64,000 nt of DNA from JAVVHH01 sp965199585 (GTDB lineage: Bacteria > Pseudomonadota > Alphaproteobacteria > Acetobacterales > Acetobacteraceae): NCBI GenBank assembly GCA_965199585.1, contig CBDASI010000002.1, positions 1,550,001 through 1,614,000 of the forward strand, read 5' to 3'. Below, in pieces: positions 16,725-25,869 of the stretch (its first letter is position 1; every line of letters begins with the position of its first letter). Made by a program: the position numbers and the translations under genes. The notes under the pieces are model-generated. The model had not been told where the DNA came from and did no database searches. It worked only from the letters and a program-made list of their open reading frames with translations.

Positions 16725-17366
16725 CTAGCCGGAGCCGTTACCGCCGCCGTTGTTCTGGAAGAAGCGGGGGTCGACGAAGTTGAAGAGGCTCTGGTCGAAG
16801 GTGCCACCCACTTCGGCATTGTAGAGAGTGACGCGGGTTTCCTGGCGCTGGGCGTCGGTGGTGATCCAGGAGCGTAGCTTCAGCGGGTTGTCGGCGAAGA
16901 TCAGGGTGAGGGAACCGTCCTGGGGGGAGGCGGTGCGGTAGAGGGTGACCTGAAGCTGGTTGGGGAGGCGCGTGACGCGGGAGACGGTCACGGCGCCGGA
17001 GAGGCGGAGGTTATCCTCGAGCAGGATGCCGAGCGGGGTCTGACCGAGCGGGATGTTGCTGGTCTGCTTGAGTTGGCTGTCGTTGAAGACGAGCAGTCCG
17101 TGACCGCCGACGAGGAGGAAGGGGGAGGGCGGATCGTATTGGAAGCGCATGCGGCCGGGTCGCTGGATCCAGGCCTGGCCTTCGCTCTTGGCGCCGTTGG
17201 GGGCGAGCTGGAGGAAGCGGGCGTGGAGCGTCTTGACCGAGTTCAGGTGCGCCTCGACGCGGGCGATGTCGGCGAGGTCCTGCTGGGATAGGCCTGGGCT
17301 TTGGGCCCAGGCGATCGTAGCGATCGACGATGCGATCGGGGCGAGCAGGAGGAGGCGGCGTCTCAT
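16725..17366 (-). CDS. lolA: Outer-membrane lipoprotein carrier protein LolA
   Basis: 213 residues with an N-terminal signal peptide (MRRRLLLLAPIASSIATIAWA). It has the LolA pattern: VEAHLNSVKTLHARFLQ, then GQAWIQRPGRMRFQYDPPSPFLLVGG and the C-terminal DAQRQETRVTLYN. It ferries lipoproteins across the periplasm from LolCDE to the outer membrane. Proximity to ftsK is common in alphaproteobacteria. Confidence 0.88.
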   Translation of the reverse strand: MRRRLLLLAPIASSIATIAWAQSPGLSQQDLADIARVEAHLNSVKTLHARFLQLAPNGAKSEGQAWIQRPGRMRFQYDPPSPFLLVGGHGLLVFNDSQLKQTSNIPLGQTPLGILLEDNLRLSGAVTVSRVTRLPNQLQVTLYRTASPQDGSLTLIFADNPLKLRSWITTDAQRQETRVTLYNAEVGGTFDQSLFNFVDPRFFQNNGGGNGSG

Positions 17367-17409
17367 AGGCCGGATGTAGGCGGCCGATGCGGGCGGTAAA
17401 AGGGCTGCG

Positions 17410-18177
17410 TCACTTTGGCGGGGCGATGGGCTCCATGCCGCTGTTGACGATCGCGGTGGCGGCGGTGGGGGCAGCCAGGAAGTGGACGAGGGAGCGGGCC
17501 GCCTCCTTCTCCTGGCTGTCGGCGAGCACGCCGGCGGAGAAGATGGTGTCGAGCTGGAGCGGGGGCGGGACCGGGCCGAGCAGGGTGATGCCGGAAATGG
17601 GCTTGAGCTCGCTGATCTGCTGGAAGCCGAGCTGCGCGTCGCCGCGGGCGACCACCTCGCCGACGGGTTCGGCGGGGATCATGCGGGCCTTACCCTTCAT
17701 CTGATCCTCGATGCCGAGCTTCTTGAACATCTCGCGCTCGATGTAGACGCCGCTGGCACTGTCGGAGTAGGCGACGGATTTGGCGTCCAGGAGCGCCTGC
17801 TTGAGCGCTTCCGGGGTGGAGATGTCGGGATGCGACGCGCCTTGGCGCACGACGACGCCGATGCCGGAGCGGGCGAGAGGAACGGCGTCGGCGGCAGTGA
17901 CCTTGCCGCTCTCGACGAGCTTGTCCAGCGCGTAGCCGACCATGATGACGACGTCGATCTTCTCGCCGCGGGCAAGACGCTGCGGCACGGCGCCGGGGGT
18001 GGTGCCCATCGACGGGCCCCATTCAGCGACGACGGTGTTGCCGGTCGTCTTCTCCCATTCGGGGACGAGCGACTTGTAGGCGGCGGCGAAGCCGCCCGAG
18101 CTGACGACGTGCAGCTCGGTCGCGCCAGCGGGAGCGGCCGTGAACAGGAGCGCGGCTAGAGCGTAGGCATATCTCAT
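17410..18177 (-). CDS. ModA-like extracytoplasmic substrate-binding protein
   Basis: 255 residues with a signal peptide (MRYAYALAALLFTAAPAGA). The mature protein has the type II binding fold of molybdate-binding-like proteins: LHVVSSGGFAAAYKSL, KIDVVIMVGYALDKLV, SDSASGVYIEREMF and LGFQQISELKPI. No ABC permease or ATPase is next to it; instead it overlaps the MHS transporter by 4 bases, so it is translated with a secondary permease. The ligand is unlikely to be molybdate; an organic acid is more likely, but this is inference. Confidence 0.8.
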   Translation of the reverse strand: MRYAYALAALLFTAAPAGATELHVVSSGGFAAAYKSLVPEWEKTTGNTVVAEWGPSMGTTPGAVPQRLARGEKIDVVIMVGYALDKLVESGKVTAADAVPLARSGIGVVVRQGASHPDISTPEALKQALLDAKSVAYSDSASGVYIEREMFKKLGIEDQMKGKARMIPAEPVGEVVARGDAQLGFQQISELKPISGITLLGPVPPPLQLDTIFSAGVLADSQEKEAARSLVHFLAAPTAATAIVNSGMEPIAPPK

Positions 18178-19481
18178 AGGGCGTGCTCACGGACGGAGGT
18201 GGACTCGCCGGTTCTCAGGCGTGCGGTGCGGTAAACGATCACGGTGGCGACGAGGCCGCAGAGGCCGCCGATGCTGAGCCAATATCCGGGGGCCGCCTTG
18301 TCGCCGGTGGCCTCGATCAGCCACGTGGAGATGGACGGGGTGAAGCCGCCGAACAGGGCGGTGGCGAGCGAGTAGGCCAACGAGAAGCCGGCAGTGCGGA
18401 CGGCAGCCGGCACGATCTCGGTCAGCGCCACGACCATGGCGCCGTTGTAGCTGCCGTAGAGGAAGGAGAGCCACAGCAGAGCAATGAGCATGTTGGGGAA
18501 GGAGATGTTGGCGACCAGCCAGGCCATGACCGGGTAGGCGGTCAGCAAAGTGAGGGCGGAGAAGATGATCAGCAGCGGCTTGCGGCCGACGCGGTCGGAC
18601 AGCGCGCCCATGACGGGCAGCCAGAACAGGTTGGAGACGGCGACGCAGAAGGTGACGATCAGGCTGTCGATGGTGGAGAGCTTGAGGACGCTGCGGCCGA
18701 AGGTCGGGGTGTAGACGGTGATGGTGTAGAAGCTGACCGTGGTCATGGCGACCATGAACATGCCGAGCACCACGATGACCCAGTTGCGGCCGAGGGTGGC
18801 GAAGATCTCGGCGACACCGGGGCGATGATGCCGGGCTTCGAACTCGGCGGTCTCGGCGAGCGAGCTGCGGATGTAGAACAGGAAGGGGACGATCAGGCAG
18901 CCGATGAAGAACGGGATGCGCCAACCCCAATCGGAGATGTCGCCGGCGGACAGCGTCTGGTTGAGGATGTAGCCGATGACGGCGGCGACCATGATGGCGA
19001 CCTGCTGGCTGCCGGACTGCCAGGCGACGTAGAAGCCCTTCTGACCCGGTGGCGCCATCTCGGCGAGGTAGACCGAGACGCCGCCGAGTTCGACACCGGC
19101 GGAGAAGCCCTGCAGCAGGCGACCGATTAGGACTAGGGCGGGGGCGAGCAGGCCGATGGAAGCATAGCCGGGTACGGCGGCGATGAGCAGGGTGCCGAGC
19201 GCCATGATGGCGAGGGTGACGATGAGGCCTTTGCGGCGGCCGACCTGGTCGACATAGGCGCCGAGGAAGATGGCGCCGAGGGGCCGCATGAGGAAGCCGG
19301 CGCCGAATGTCATGAAGGTCAGCAGCAGCGAGGTAATCTCGTTGCCGGCGGGGAAGAACGCCTTCGAGATGTATGTCGCGTAGAAGCCGAACAGAAAGAA
19401 GTCGAACATCTCGAGGAAGTTGCCGCTGGTGACGCGGAGAACGGTGCCGAGCTTCGACGGCGCTGAAATTGTATGGCTCAT
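18174..19481 (-). CDS. MFS transporter, metabolite:H+ symporter (citrate/tricarballylate-like)
   Basis: 435 residues with 12 predicted helices. The N-terminus SGNFLEMFDFFLFGFYATYI is the hallmark of MHS-family citrate/proton symporters, followed by FLMRPLGAIFLGAYVDQVGRR (motif A) and LIGRLLQGFSAGVELGG. It imports a carboxylate with protons. The stop overlaps the start of the ModA-like protein gene, suggesting the two proteins are made together. Confidence 0.85.
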   Translation of the reverse strand: MSHTISAPSKLGTVLRVTSGNFLEMFDFFLFGFYATYISKAFFPAGNEITSLLLTFMTFGAGFLMRPLGAIFLGAYVDQVGRRKGLIVTLAIMALGTLLIAAVPGYASIGLLAPALVLIGRLLQGFSAGVELGGVSVYLAEMAPPGQKGFYVAWQSGSQQVAIMVAAVIGYILNQTLSAGDISDWGWRIPFFIGCLIVPFLFYIRSSLAETAEFEARHHRPGVAEIFATLGRNWVIVVLGMFMVAMTTVSFYTITVYTPTFGRSVLKLSTIDSLIVTFCVAVSNLFWLPVMGALSDRVGRKPLLIIFSALTLLTAYPVMAWLVANISFPNMLIALLWLSFLYGSYNGAMVVALTEIVPAAVRTAGFSLAYSLATALFGGFTPSISTWLIEATGDKAAPGYWLSIGGLCGLVATVIVYRTARLRTGESTSVREHAL

Positions 19482-19574
19482 GATTTCCCCCTTTCGGCAG
19501 CTTTAGCTCATGTAGCCCGGGGGTCAACGACCAGATTTACGCTTGCGGTTTTCCTGCCGGAGGGGGTTCTTGGA

Positions 19575-20435
19575 TCATCGGGTGGGGTGGATGATAACGG
19601 TCGCGGTACGGCCGGCGATGAGGCTGACACCGGCGGGAACCGGGTCGAGCTTGACGCGGACGGGGACGCGCTGGGCGAGGCGGACCCAAGCGAAAGTGGG
19701 GGTGACGTTGGCGAGCAGGTCGGGGCCGGCAGCGCGCTCGCGGTCGGTGATGCCGCCGGCGATGCTCTGGACGTGGCCGGAGAGCTTCGGCTCGCCGCCG
19801 AGGAGGCGGATGGTGGCGGGGTCGCCGGGATGGATGGCGCCGAGCTTGGTCTCCTCGAAGTAGCCGTCGACGCGGAGGGAGTCCGTGTCGACCATGGCGA
19901 AGACGGCGCGGCCGGCGGCGACGTAATCGCCGGGTCGAAGGTCGAAATTGGAGACGAGGCCGTTGACGGTGGCCTTGATCTCGCTGCGCTCGAGGTTGAG
20001 GCGGGCGACCCCGAGATCGGCCTGGGATTGCTGGTAGGCGGCGGAGGCTTGGGCGAGGTTGGCGCCGGTCTGCTGCTGTTTCTCCTGGCTGACGGCGACG
20101 TTGTTGAGGGATTGGTAACGGTCGTTCTCGCGGCCGGCCTCCTGGAAGGCAGCGAATTTGCTGGCGACGACGGCCTGGGACTGGCGAACGGCAAGGTCGA
20201 AGCGGGCGCGGTCGATGCGGAACAGCACATCGCCGACGTGGACGGATTGATTGTCGTGCACGAGGACTTCGGCGACGAGGCCGCTGACGTCCGGCGTGAC
20301 GCCGAGGATGTCGGCAGTGACCCGGCCGTCACGGGTCCAGGGCTCGACCATGTAGTAGGTCCACAGGCGCCAGCCGATGAAGGCGGCGACCGCGACGGCG
20401 GCGAGGGTGATGCCGATGCGGAGCAGCGATTTCAT
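19575..20435 (-). CDS. aaeA: HlyD/EmrA-type periplasmic adaptor (AaeA-like)
   Basis: 286 residues: one N-terminal membrane anchor (residues about 5-28), then the membrane-fusion protein layout of a split biotinyl-lipoyl domain (DVSGLVAEVLVHDNQSVHVGDVLF and KATVNGLVSNFDLRPGDYV), a helical hairpin and a beta-barrel. It links an inner-membrane pump to the outer membrane. It directly follows the DUF1656 and FUSC genes with no gap, giving an AaeB-AaeX-AaeA order. Confidence 0.86.
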   Translation of the reverse strand: MKSLLRIGITLAAVAVAAFIGWRLWTYYMVEPWTRDGRVTADILGVTPDVSGLVAEVLVHDNQSVHVGDVLFRIDRARFDLAVRQSQAVVASKFAAFQEAGRENDRYQSLNNVAVSQEKQQQTGANLAQASAAYQQSQADLGVARLNLERSEIKATVNGLVSNFDLRPGDYVAAGRAVFAMVDTDSLRVDGYFEETKLGAIHPGDPATIRLLGGEPKLSGHVQSIAGGITDRERAAGPDLLANVTPTFAWVRLAQRVPVRVKLDPVPAGVSLIAGRTATVIIHPTR

Positions 20436-20648
20436 TCAGGGACCAACCAGTGATGTTGCCAAGGCGACGGTGCCGCCGAGAATGATGATGCCGAGCGCCA
20501 GGTCGAAGAGCGGGCGGTGCCAGACGAGGCGGTAGAAGCCGACCGCGGCGAGCGCGCGGCGGAGCAGCATGGTGACCACCACGGCTATGGTGGCCCAGGC
20601 GAGGAGGGCGGGGAACAGGACGCCGCCACCGAGGGACATCTCGGCCAT
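20436..20648 (-). CDS. aaeX: DUF1656 small membrane protein (AaeX-like)
   Basis: 70 residues: MAEMSLGGGVLFPALLAWA begins the first of two predicted membrane helices, and GFYRLVWHRPLFDLAL is the conserved loop of DUF1656. The ATG (20646-20648) overlaps the FUSC stop codon. The stop abuts the HlyD gene. Members accompany FUSC/HlyD efflux pumps; their exact role is not known. Confidence 0.85.
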   Translation of the reverse strand: MAEMSLGGGVLFPALLAWATIAVVVTMLLRRALAAVGFYRLVWHRPLFDLALGIIILGGTVALATSLVGP

Positions 20649-22654
20649 CAGGAAGCGCTCGCCTCGTAAGGGGCGGCGTTCGGCAGCAAAGCGCGGCGGA
20701 GGCCGATGAGGGCGAGCATGGCGCGGATGCGGCCGCCGGCGGCGGTGGCGGTCAGCGCGGCGTCGAGGGCGGCGAGGAGGGTGGCTTCTGGGAGACCGGA
20801 CTGACCGGCGGCGCGGGAGCGGAAATGGCGGGCGAGGGTGGCGAGCACGGTCTCGATATTCGCGCGGATGTCGTCGGGGAGGCTGCGGCGGACCTTGCGG
20901 AGCATGACGATGTTCAGGCCGGCGCGGAGTTCGGCCAGCATGTCGACCGCGTTGATGGTGCTTTCGGGCGCGGCAGCGGCGATGCGGGGGGCAATGAGGC
21001 CGATGCGGTCGAGCATGAGGCCGGCGAAGCGGGCACGGTTGCCGGACCCGTGCTGCTCGGCGGCGTCGGCGAGGTCGGCCCAGTTCTGGCGGATGAGGCG
21101 GGTGGCGCTCCACTCGGCGCCGACGGAGCGGATGATGGCGGTGATGATGGCGGCCATGCCGATGCCGACGACGAGGGCGACGGCGGAGTCGACGAAGGGG
21201 CCGAACTGGGCGTCGTAGGTGGACTGGAGGCTGAGCAGGGTGGAGCCGTTGGCGGCGAGCGGGAGGCCGATGGAGGCGGTCTTCGGGTTGCCGCAGAGGG
21301 CGCCGTAGGTGAGGAAGATGGGGGCCAGCGCCAAAGCGAGCATGGGGAAGTCGGAGAGCGGCGGGAGCAGGACGAAGAGGTAGATTGCGTCGACGACGAT
21401 GGCGGCCAGCGACCACCAGAGGAAGCCAAGGATGGCAGGAACCGGGTCGTCCTGGGAAGCGAAAAAGCTACAGACGACGGCAGCGAGGACGGCGGCGTTG
21501 GCGCCATTGGTCCAGGCGGTGGCGATCCAGAAACCGCAAATGATGAGGATGGCGATGGCGGCGGCGCCGGCGGACCAGAGGGCGCGGGCGTGATCGACAT
21601 GGCGGACGAGGGCGGCGCCCTGTGTGCGGTCGTAGGCGAGCGGGCTGGGGAAGGGGCCGGCGTCGCGGAGGTGACGGTGGAGGCGGCGGCAGTCCTCGAT
21701 CAGGTCCACGGTCGCGTTCAGGCGGTCGAGCAGGCCGATGCGGAGGAGGTCGTTCCAGGTGGCGGTAGCTGGATGCTCGGGATGTGGTTGGCGGAGTGTG
21801 TCGGGCGCTCGGTCGGAGTCCCTGTCGGCGATCCAGGCGGCGGCAGCGTCGAGGCGGGGCTGGAGGGGGGCGAGGCCGTCGGCTTTGCGAAGGGCGGTGG
21901 TGCGGTCGTTGAGCGCCGAGAGTTCGGGCAGCAGCATCAGCAGGCGGCGGCGGAGGGCGCGCAAAGTGCGGAGCGCGTCGGATTGGGCCGTCGGGTCCCA
22001 GGCGAGATAGGAGGTCAGCAGGTCGATCTCGGCGAGGTCGCCGGCCAGGGCCTGGCGCCGGGCGTTGGCGATGCCGGACTCGTCGCCCCCAAGGATGGCG
22101 AGGCTCCATTCGGATGCGCTGGCGAGCCAATGGTCCAGGCGGTCGGCCAGCACGGGCTGCACACGGCGGGGGAAGACGACGGAGGCCATGATGCTGGCGC
22201 AGGCGATTCCGATGCCGATCTCCTGCACGCGGGCGATCGCGGTGGTGAAGATGGCGGCGGGGGCGTCGACGGAGGGGAAGCCGATGATGGCGGCAGTGTA
22301 GCCGGCGAGCATGAAGACATAGCTGCGGGGAGTGCGATCGAGGAGGGCGAAGTAGAGGCAGGCGCCGGTCCAGAGTGACATGGCAAGAGCGAGGAGCGGC
22401 GGGGCATCGACGAGGTTGGGGACGAGGGCGATGGCGGCGGCAGCGCCGATAAGCGTGCCGAGGAAGCGGTAGACGGCCTTGGAGCGGGTAGCGCCGGAGA
22501 GGGGTTGGGACGCGATGTAGACCGAGGCCATGGCCCAGTACGGACGGTCCAGGTCGAAGGCGAAGCAGATGAACAGCGCGAGCAGGGCGGCGGCGAACGT
22601 GCGCACCGAGAACAGCCACGCTTGCGGGCCGGGTAACTTGTCCGAGAGCGTCAT
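20648..22654 (-). CDS. aaeB: FUSC-family aromatic acid / p-hydroxybenzoate efflux permease (AaeB-like)
   Basis: 668 residues from ATG 22654 (MTLSDKLPGPQAWLFSVRT). It contains two blocks of about six membrane helices (residues about 20-170 and 350-500) each followed by a cytosolic helical part, the FUSC layout. DRPYWAMASVYIASQPLSGATRSKAVYRFLGTLIG is the diagnostic first block (about residues 38-73). It exports aromatic carboxylic acids or similar. First gene of a three-gene efflux operon and divergent from the acyl-CoA dehydrogenase gene with 72 bases between starts, a natural place for shared control. Confidence 0.87.
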   Translation of the reverse strand: MTLSDKLPGPQAWLFSVRTFAAALLALFICFAFDLDRPYWAMASVYIASQPLSGATRSKAVYRFLGTLIGAAAAIALVPNLVDAPPLLALAMSLWTGACLYFALLDRTPRSYVFMLAGYTAAIIGFPSVDAPAAIFTTAIARVQEIGIGIACASIMASVVFPRRVQPVLADRLDHWLASASEWSLAILGGDESGIANARRQALAGDLAEIDLLTSYLAWDPTAQSDALRTLRALRRRLLMLLPELSALNDRTTALRKADGLAPLQPRLDAAAAWIADRDSDRAPDTLRQPHPEHPATATWNDLLRIGLLDRLNATVDLIEDCRRLHRHLRDAGPFPSPLAYDRTQGAALVRHVDHARALWSAGAAAIAILIICGFWIATAWTNGANAAVLAAVVCSFFASQDDPVPAILGFLWWSLAAIVVDAIYLFVLLPPLSDFPMLALALAPIFLTYGALCGNPKTASIGLPLAANGSTLLSLQSTYDAQFGPFVDSAVALVVGIGMAAIITAIIRSVGAEWSATRLIRQNWADLADAAEQHGSGNRARFAGLMLDRIGLIAPRIAAAAPESTINAVDMLAELRAGLNIVMLRKVRRSLPDDIRANIETVLATLARHFRSRAAGQSGLPEATLLAALDAALTATAAGGRIRAMLALIGLRRALLPNAAPYEASAS

Positions 22655-22726
22655 AAGTGATGAACGATCAGTAATGCCAGGCGGTTGCGGCGGCAACTCG
22701 TTCGTCTTGCAGGACGTTCTCACAAG

Positions 22727-23779
22727 GTGACCGATTATACACTCAGTGAGACGATTTTGCCGGCGATGCTGGCGCGCGCGGGTGTGGCTGATACGGCAGG
22801 CGCGTTCCCGGCCGAGGATGTCGAGGCGATGCGGCAGGCGGGGGTGTTGACGTGGCCCATCCCGAGCGCGCTGGGCGGGGCGGGCGTCGGGACGGAACCG
22901 GGCGGGGCGAATGCGATCCTGGCGCTAATGCTGATGCTGGGGCGCGGCAACCTGGCGGTGGCACGGTTGATCGAGGCGCATGTGAATGCGCTGCGGCTGA
23001 TCGTGCGGTTCGGGGATGCGCTGGCGATCGGGGCGGCAGTGGCGGATGCGCGAGCGGGGCATCTGTTCGGGTTGTGGGTGACCGATGGACGCCGTGCTCT
23101 GGTGGCGGAGGGGGAGCGGTTGCGTGGGGAGAAGGGGCCGTGCAGCGGGGCGGGGCATTGCACGCGGGCGTTGGTGACCGCGCAGACGCCGGCGGGCGTG
23201 CGAATGGCGGTGGTGGCGCTGAGTGGCGGGGAGGCGGTGCGGCCGGTTACGGGAATGCAGGGGATGCGGGGGGCGGCCAACGGAGTGGTCGACCTGGACG
23301 GGGCGATGGCGCGGGAGTGGGTGGGGGTGGAGGGGGATTACCTGGTGGAGCCGGATTTCTCCTGCGGGGCCTGGCGGGCATCGGCGGCGGCGGCGGGGGC
23401 GCTGGCCGGGCTGGTCGAGGCCGTGGGCGAGGGGTTGCGGCGGAAGGGGCAGACAGAGGCGCCGATGCAGTTGGCACGGTTCGGGGAAATGGTGACGGCG
23501 CGGGAGATCGCGGGGTTGTGGGTGGCGCGGATGGCGGCAGTTGCGGAGGGGAACGGGGCGAGCGAGGCGGAGAAGGTGGCGACGGTCAATCTTGGGCGGG
23601 GAGCAGTGGAGCGGGCGTGCCTGGACGGGATCGAACTGGCGCAACGGTCGATGGGGTTGGGGGCGTTCGTGGCGCCAAACCCGGTGGAGCGGATGATACG
23701 GGATCTCGGCACTTACTTGCGGCAGCCGGCGCCGGATGCGGTGTTGCTCGAGGCGGCGGCTTGGTATCTGGGTCGATGA
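22727..23779 (+). CDS. Acyl-CoA dehydrogenase-fold protein
   Basis: 350 residues from GTG 22727; the frame extends 14 codons further upstream. The helical N-terminal part (AGAFPAEDVEAMRQAGVLTWPIP), the central beta domain (GLWVTDGRRALV, ARALVTAQTPAG-like stretch) and a C-terminal four-helix bundle (RACLDGIELAQRSMGLGAFV...RMIRDLGTYLRQPAPD) follow the acyl-CoA dehydrogenase plan. It is divergent in sequence and its substrate is unknown. The stop overlaps the PIG-L start, so it heads a three-gene operon with PIG-L and a glycosyltransferase. Confidence 0.75.
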   Translation: MTDYTLSETILPAMLARAGVADTAGAFPAEDVEAMRQAGVLTWPIPSALGGAGVGTEPGGANAILALMLMLGRGNLAVARLIEAHVNALRLIVRFGDALAIGAAVADARAGHLFGLWVTDGRRALVAEGERLRGEKGPCSGAGHCTRALVTAQTPAGVRMAVVALSGGEAVRPVTGMQGMRGAANGVVDLDGAMAREWVGVEGDYLVEPDFSCGAWRASAAAAGALAGLVEAVGEGLRRKGQTEAPMQLARFGEMVTAREIAGLWVARMAAVAEGNGASEAEKVATVNLGRGAVERACLDGIELAQRSMGLGAFVAPNPVERMIRDLGTYLRQPAPDAVLLEAAAWYLGR

Positions 23780-24498
23780 AAGCGGGGGCGGCTTTGGCGG
23801 CGATGCGAGCATTGCCGGTGGCGGGGCTGGACGAGGTGCTGGGCGGGCGGCGCCCGTTGGTGCTGGCGCCGCATGCCGACGATGAGAGCTTGGGGTGTGG
23901 GGGATTGTTGGCGCAGGCGGCGGCGGCCGGGTTGCGGCCGGGAGTGTTGGTGCTGACGGATGGGGCCGGGTCACACCCGGGGTCGGTGCGGTATCCGCCG
24001 GAGCGGCTGCGGGCGGTGCGGGAGGCGGAAGCGCGGGCGGCGGTGGCGGTGCTGGGAGTGGAATGGATCGGGTTCCTGGGGCTGCAGGATACGGCGGCGC
24101 CGATGGCGGGGGTGGCGTTCGAGGCGGCGGTCGCTGCGATCGTGGGCGCCTCGATGGGATACGGCGTATTGCTGGCGCCCTGGCGGCACGATCCGCACTG
24201 CGATCACGAGGCGGCGCACCTGATGGCGGCGGCAGCGGCGGAGCGGGCGGGACTGCGGCATCTCGCATATCCGGTGTGGGGCTGGACGCTCGACGCGGCG
24301 GCGGATCTGGAGGGGCCGGCGGTGGCCGGTTGGCGGCTGGATGTGTCGAGCGAGCTCGATCGCAAGGCGCGCGCGATCGGGGCGCACCGGTCACAATACG
24401 CGGGGTTGGTGGACGACGATCCCGGCGGATTCCAGTTGGCACCGGGCTTCTTGGAGCTGTTCGCGGGACGGTTCGAGACGTTCCTGAGCGCGCCATGA
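23776..24498 (+). CDS. PIG-L / LmbE-family deacetylase
   Basis: 240 residues. The zinc site appears as PHADDESLGCGG (residues 32-43, His33, Asp35, Asp36) and HDPHCDHEAAH further on. PIG-L enzymes remove acetyl groups from GlcNAc-containing glycolipids, mycothiol/bacillithiol precursors or glycopeptides. The substrate here is unknown. It overlaps both neighbours by 4 bases (ATGA), so it is made with the acyl-CoA dehydrogenase and glycosyltransferase. Confidence 0.85.
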   Translation: MKAGAALAAMRALPVAGLDEVLGGRRPLVLAPHADDESLGCGGLLAQAAAAGLRPGVLVLTDGAGSHPGSVRYPPERLRAVREAEARAAVAVLGVEWIGFLGLQDTAAPMAGVAFEAAVAAIVGASMGYGVLLAPWRHDPHCDHEAAHLMAAAAAERAGLRHLAYPVWGWTLDAAADLEGPAVAGWRLDVSSELDRKARAIGAHRSQYAGLVDDDPGGFQLAPGFLELFAGRFETFLSAP

Positions 24499-25424
24499 TG
24501 CGGACCATCGTCGCTGTGCCAGTCAAGGACGAGGCGGAGCGGATCGGGGCCTGCCTGTCGTCACTGATGGAACAGGACGCGGTGCAGGCGGACGCGATCG
24601 TGCTGGTGGTCAACAATAGCAGCGATGCGACGGCGGCGATCGCGCGGGGCATGACCGGCCGCGTGCCGGTCGAGGTGATCGAGATCGAGTTCCCGCCGGA
24701 GCGGGCGAGCGCGGGCGCGGCCCGGCGGATGGCGATGGAGCGGGCGGCCGAACTGGCGGGCGAGGGTGGCGCGCTGCTGACGACGGATGCGGATGCGCGG
24801 GTGCCGCCGGACTGGATCGCGGCGAACCTGTATCATCTGCGGCGCGGGGTGGATGCGGTGGCAGGCCGGGCGGTGTTGGAGCCCGGCGATGCCGCGGATA
24901 TTCCCGAGCGGCTGCATCTCGACGATGCGCTGGAATGTGCCTACGCGGCGGCGTTGGACGAGATCGCGTCGGTGATGGACCCGCGCGCCTGGGACCCGTG
25001 GCCGCGCCATACGGAGCACTCCGGGGCCAGCATCGCGGTGATGCTGGCGGCGTATCGGCTGGTGGGCGGCATGCCGGGCGCGCCGATCTCGGAAGACCGG
25101 CGGTTCTTCGCGGCACTACAGGCGGCAGGGCTACGGATCAGGCATGCGCCGGAGATCGCGGTGACGGTCTCGGGGCGGATCATCGGGCGGGCGGAGGGGG
25201 GCATGGCCGACACCATCCGGCGGCGATTGCAGCTGGCGGACCCGTATTTGGACGACGCGCTCGAGCCGGCGATGGATTTCTGGCGGCGGCTACAGGGCGA
25301 GGCGGTCGGGGCGCGGCGCTTGGTGCCGGCGCGATCGGCGGAGGCGGAGCTGATGGTGGCGCGTCAGATATTAGCACGCTGCAAGCAGGCTAGAGCTGAA
25401 CTCGCGAAGGTGGCGACGCCGTAA
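24495..25424 (+). CDS. Family 2-type glycosyltransferase
   Basis: 309 residues. The GT-A fold begins TIVAVPVKDEAERIGACLSSL, with VVNNSSDATAAIA for nucleotide binding, the DxD-type TTDADARVPPDW, and SEDRRFFAALQAAGLRI later. It moves a sugar from a nucleotide donor. Tight overlap with the PIG-L gene suggests both act on the same glycoconjugate. The donor and acceptor cannot be read from sequence. It converges on the cold-shock gene. Confidence 0.8.
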   Translation: MMRTIVAVPVKDEAERIGACLSSLMEQDAVQADAIVLVVNNSSDATAAIARGMTGRVPVEVIEIEFPPERASAGAARRMAMERAAELAGEGGALLTTDADARVPPDWIAANLYHLRRGVDAVAGRAVLEPGDAADIPERLHLDDALECAYAAALDEIASVMDPRAWDPWPRHTEHSGASIAVMLAAYRLVGGMPGAPISEDRRFFAALQAAGLRIRHAPEIAVTVSGRIIGRAEGGMADTIRRRLQLADPYLDDALEPAMDFWRRLQGEAVGARRLVPARSAEAELMVARQILARCKQARAELAKVATP

Positions 25425-25441
25425 GGCGCCGCCCTCTACGA

Positions 25442-25648
25442 TCAAGACTCTTGGAGATTGACCGCGGAGGTCTTGCCCTGCTGGCCGGGCTGTAGCTCGT
25501 ACGTCAGGGTCTGGCCTTCATTGAGCGAGCCGAGGCCCGCGCGCTCGACGGCGGAGATGTGGACGAAGACGTCCTTGGACCCATCCTGGGGTTGAATGAA
25601 GCCGTAGCCCTTCTGGGCGTTGAACCATTTAACGGTGCCTGTCGGCAT
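25442..25648 (-). CDS. Cold-shock protein, CspA family
   Basis: 68 residues from ATG 25648. It has RNP1 (KGYGFIQP) and RNP2 (VFVHISAVE) motifs and the TGTVKWFN start of the cold-shock fold; it binds single-stranded RNA/DNA. The frame stays open upstream for 63 codons but the extension has no family similarity. About 220 bases lie between its start and the end of the HerA-like gene on the same strand; this likely holds its promoter and a long 5' untranslated region, which in csp genes often controls translation. I see no other gene there. Confidence 0.92.
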   Translation of the reverse strand: MPTGTVKWFNAQKGYGFIQPQDGSKDVFVHISAVERAGLGSLNEGQTLTYELQPGQQGKTSAVNLQES

Positions 25649-25869
25649 AGTGCAGTCTCCGGATCGGCGCCGTGCGACAGTGCGCGGCGCTTTCGTGATT
25701 GAGCGGAAGGATGAGCCCCAAGTGGGGACGGAACGGAACTTGTCTCCGGCCGAACAGCCGACCACGACGCCATGCGTAGGCTTAGCGGAAGATAACAGCA
25801 AGCAATGCCTGCGCCTGCGCGAGCGCGCTAGGGTCATGCGGGATCACTTTTTCTGGCGATCTAGGTCGG

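Noticed and set aside
20825..22378. 517-codon plus-strand frame opposite the FUSC gene
   Set aside because: Composition is acidic low complexity and overlaps a well-supported membrane protein gene on the other strand.
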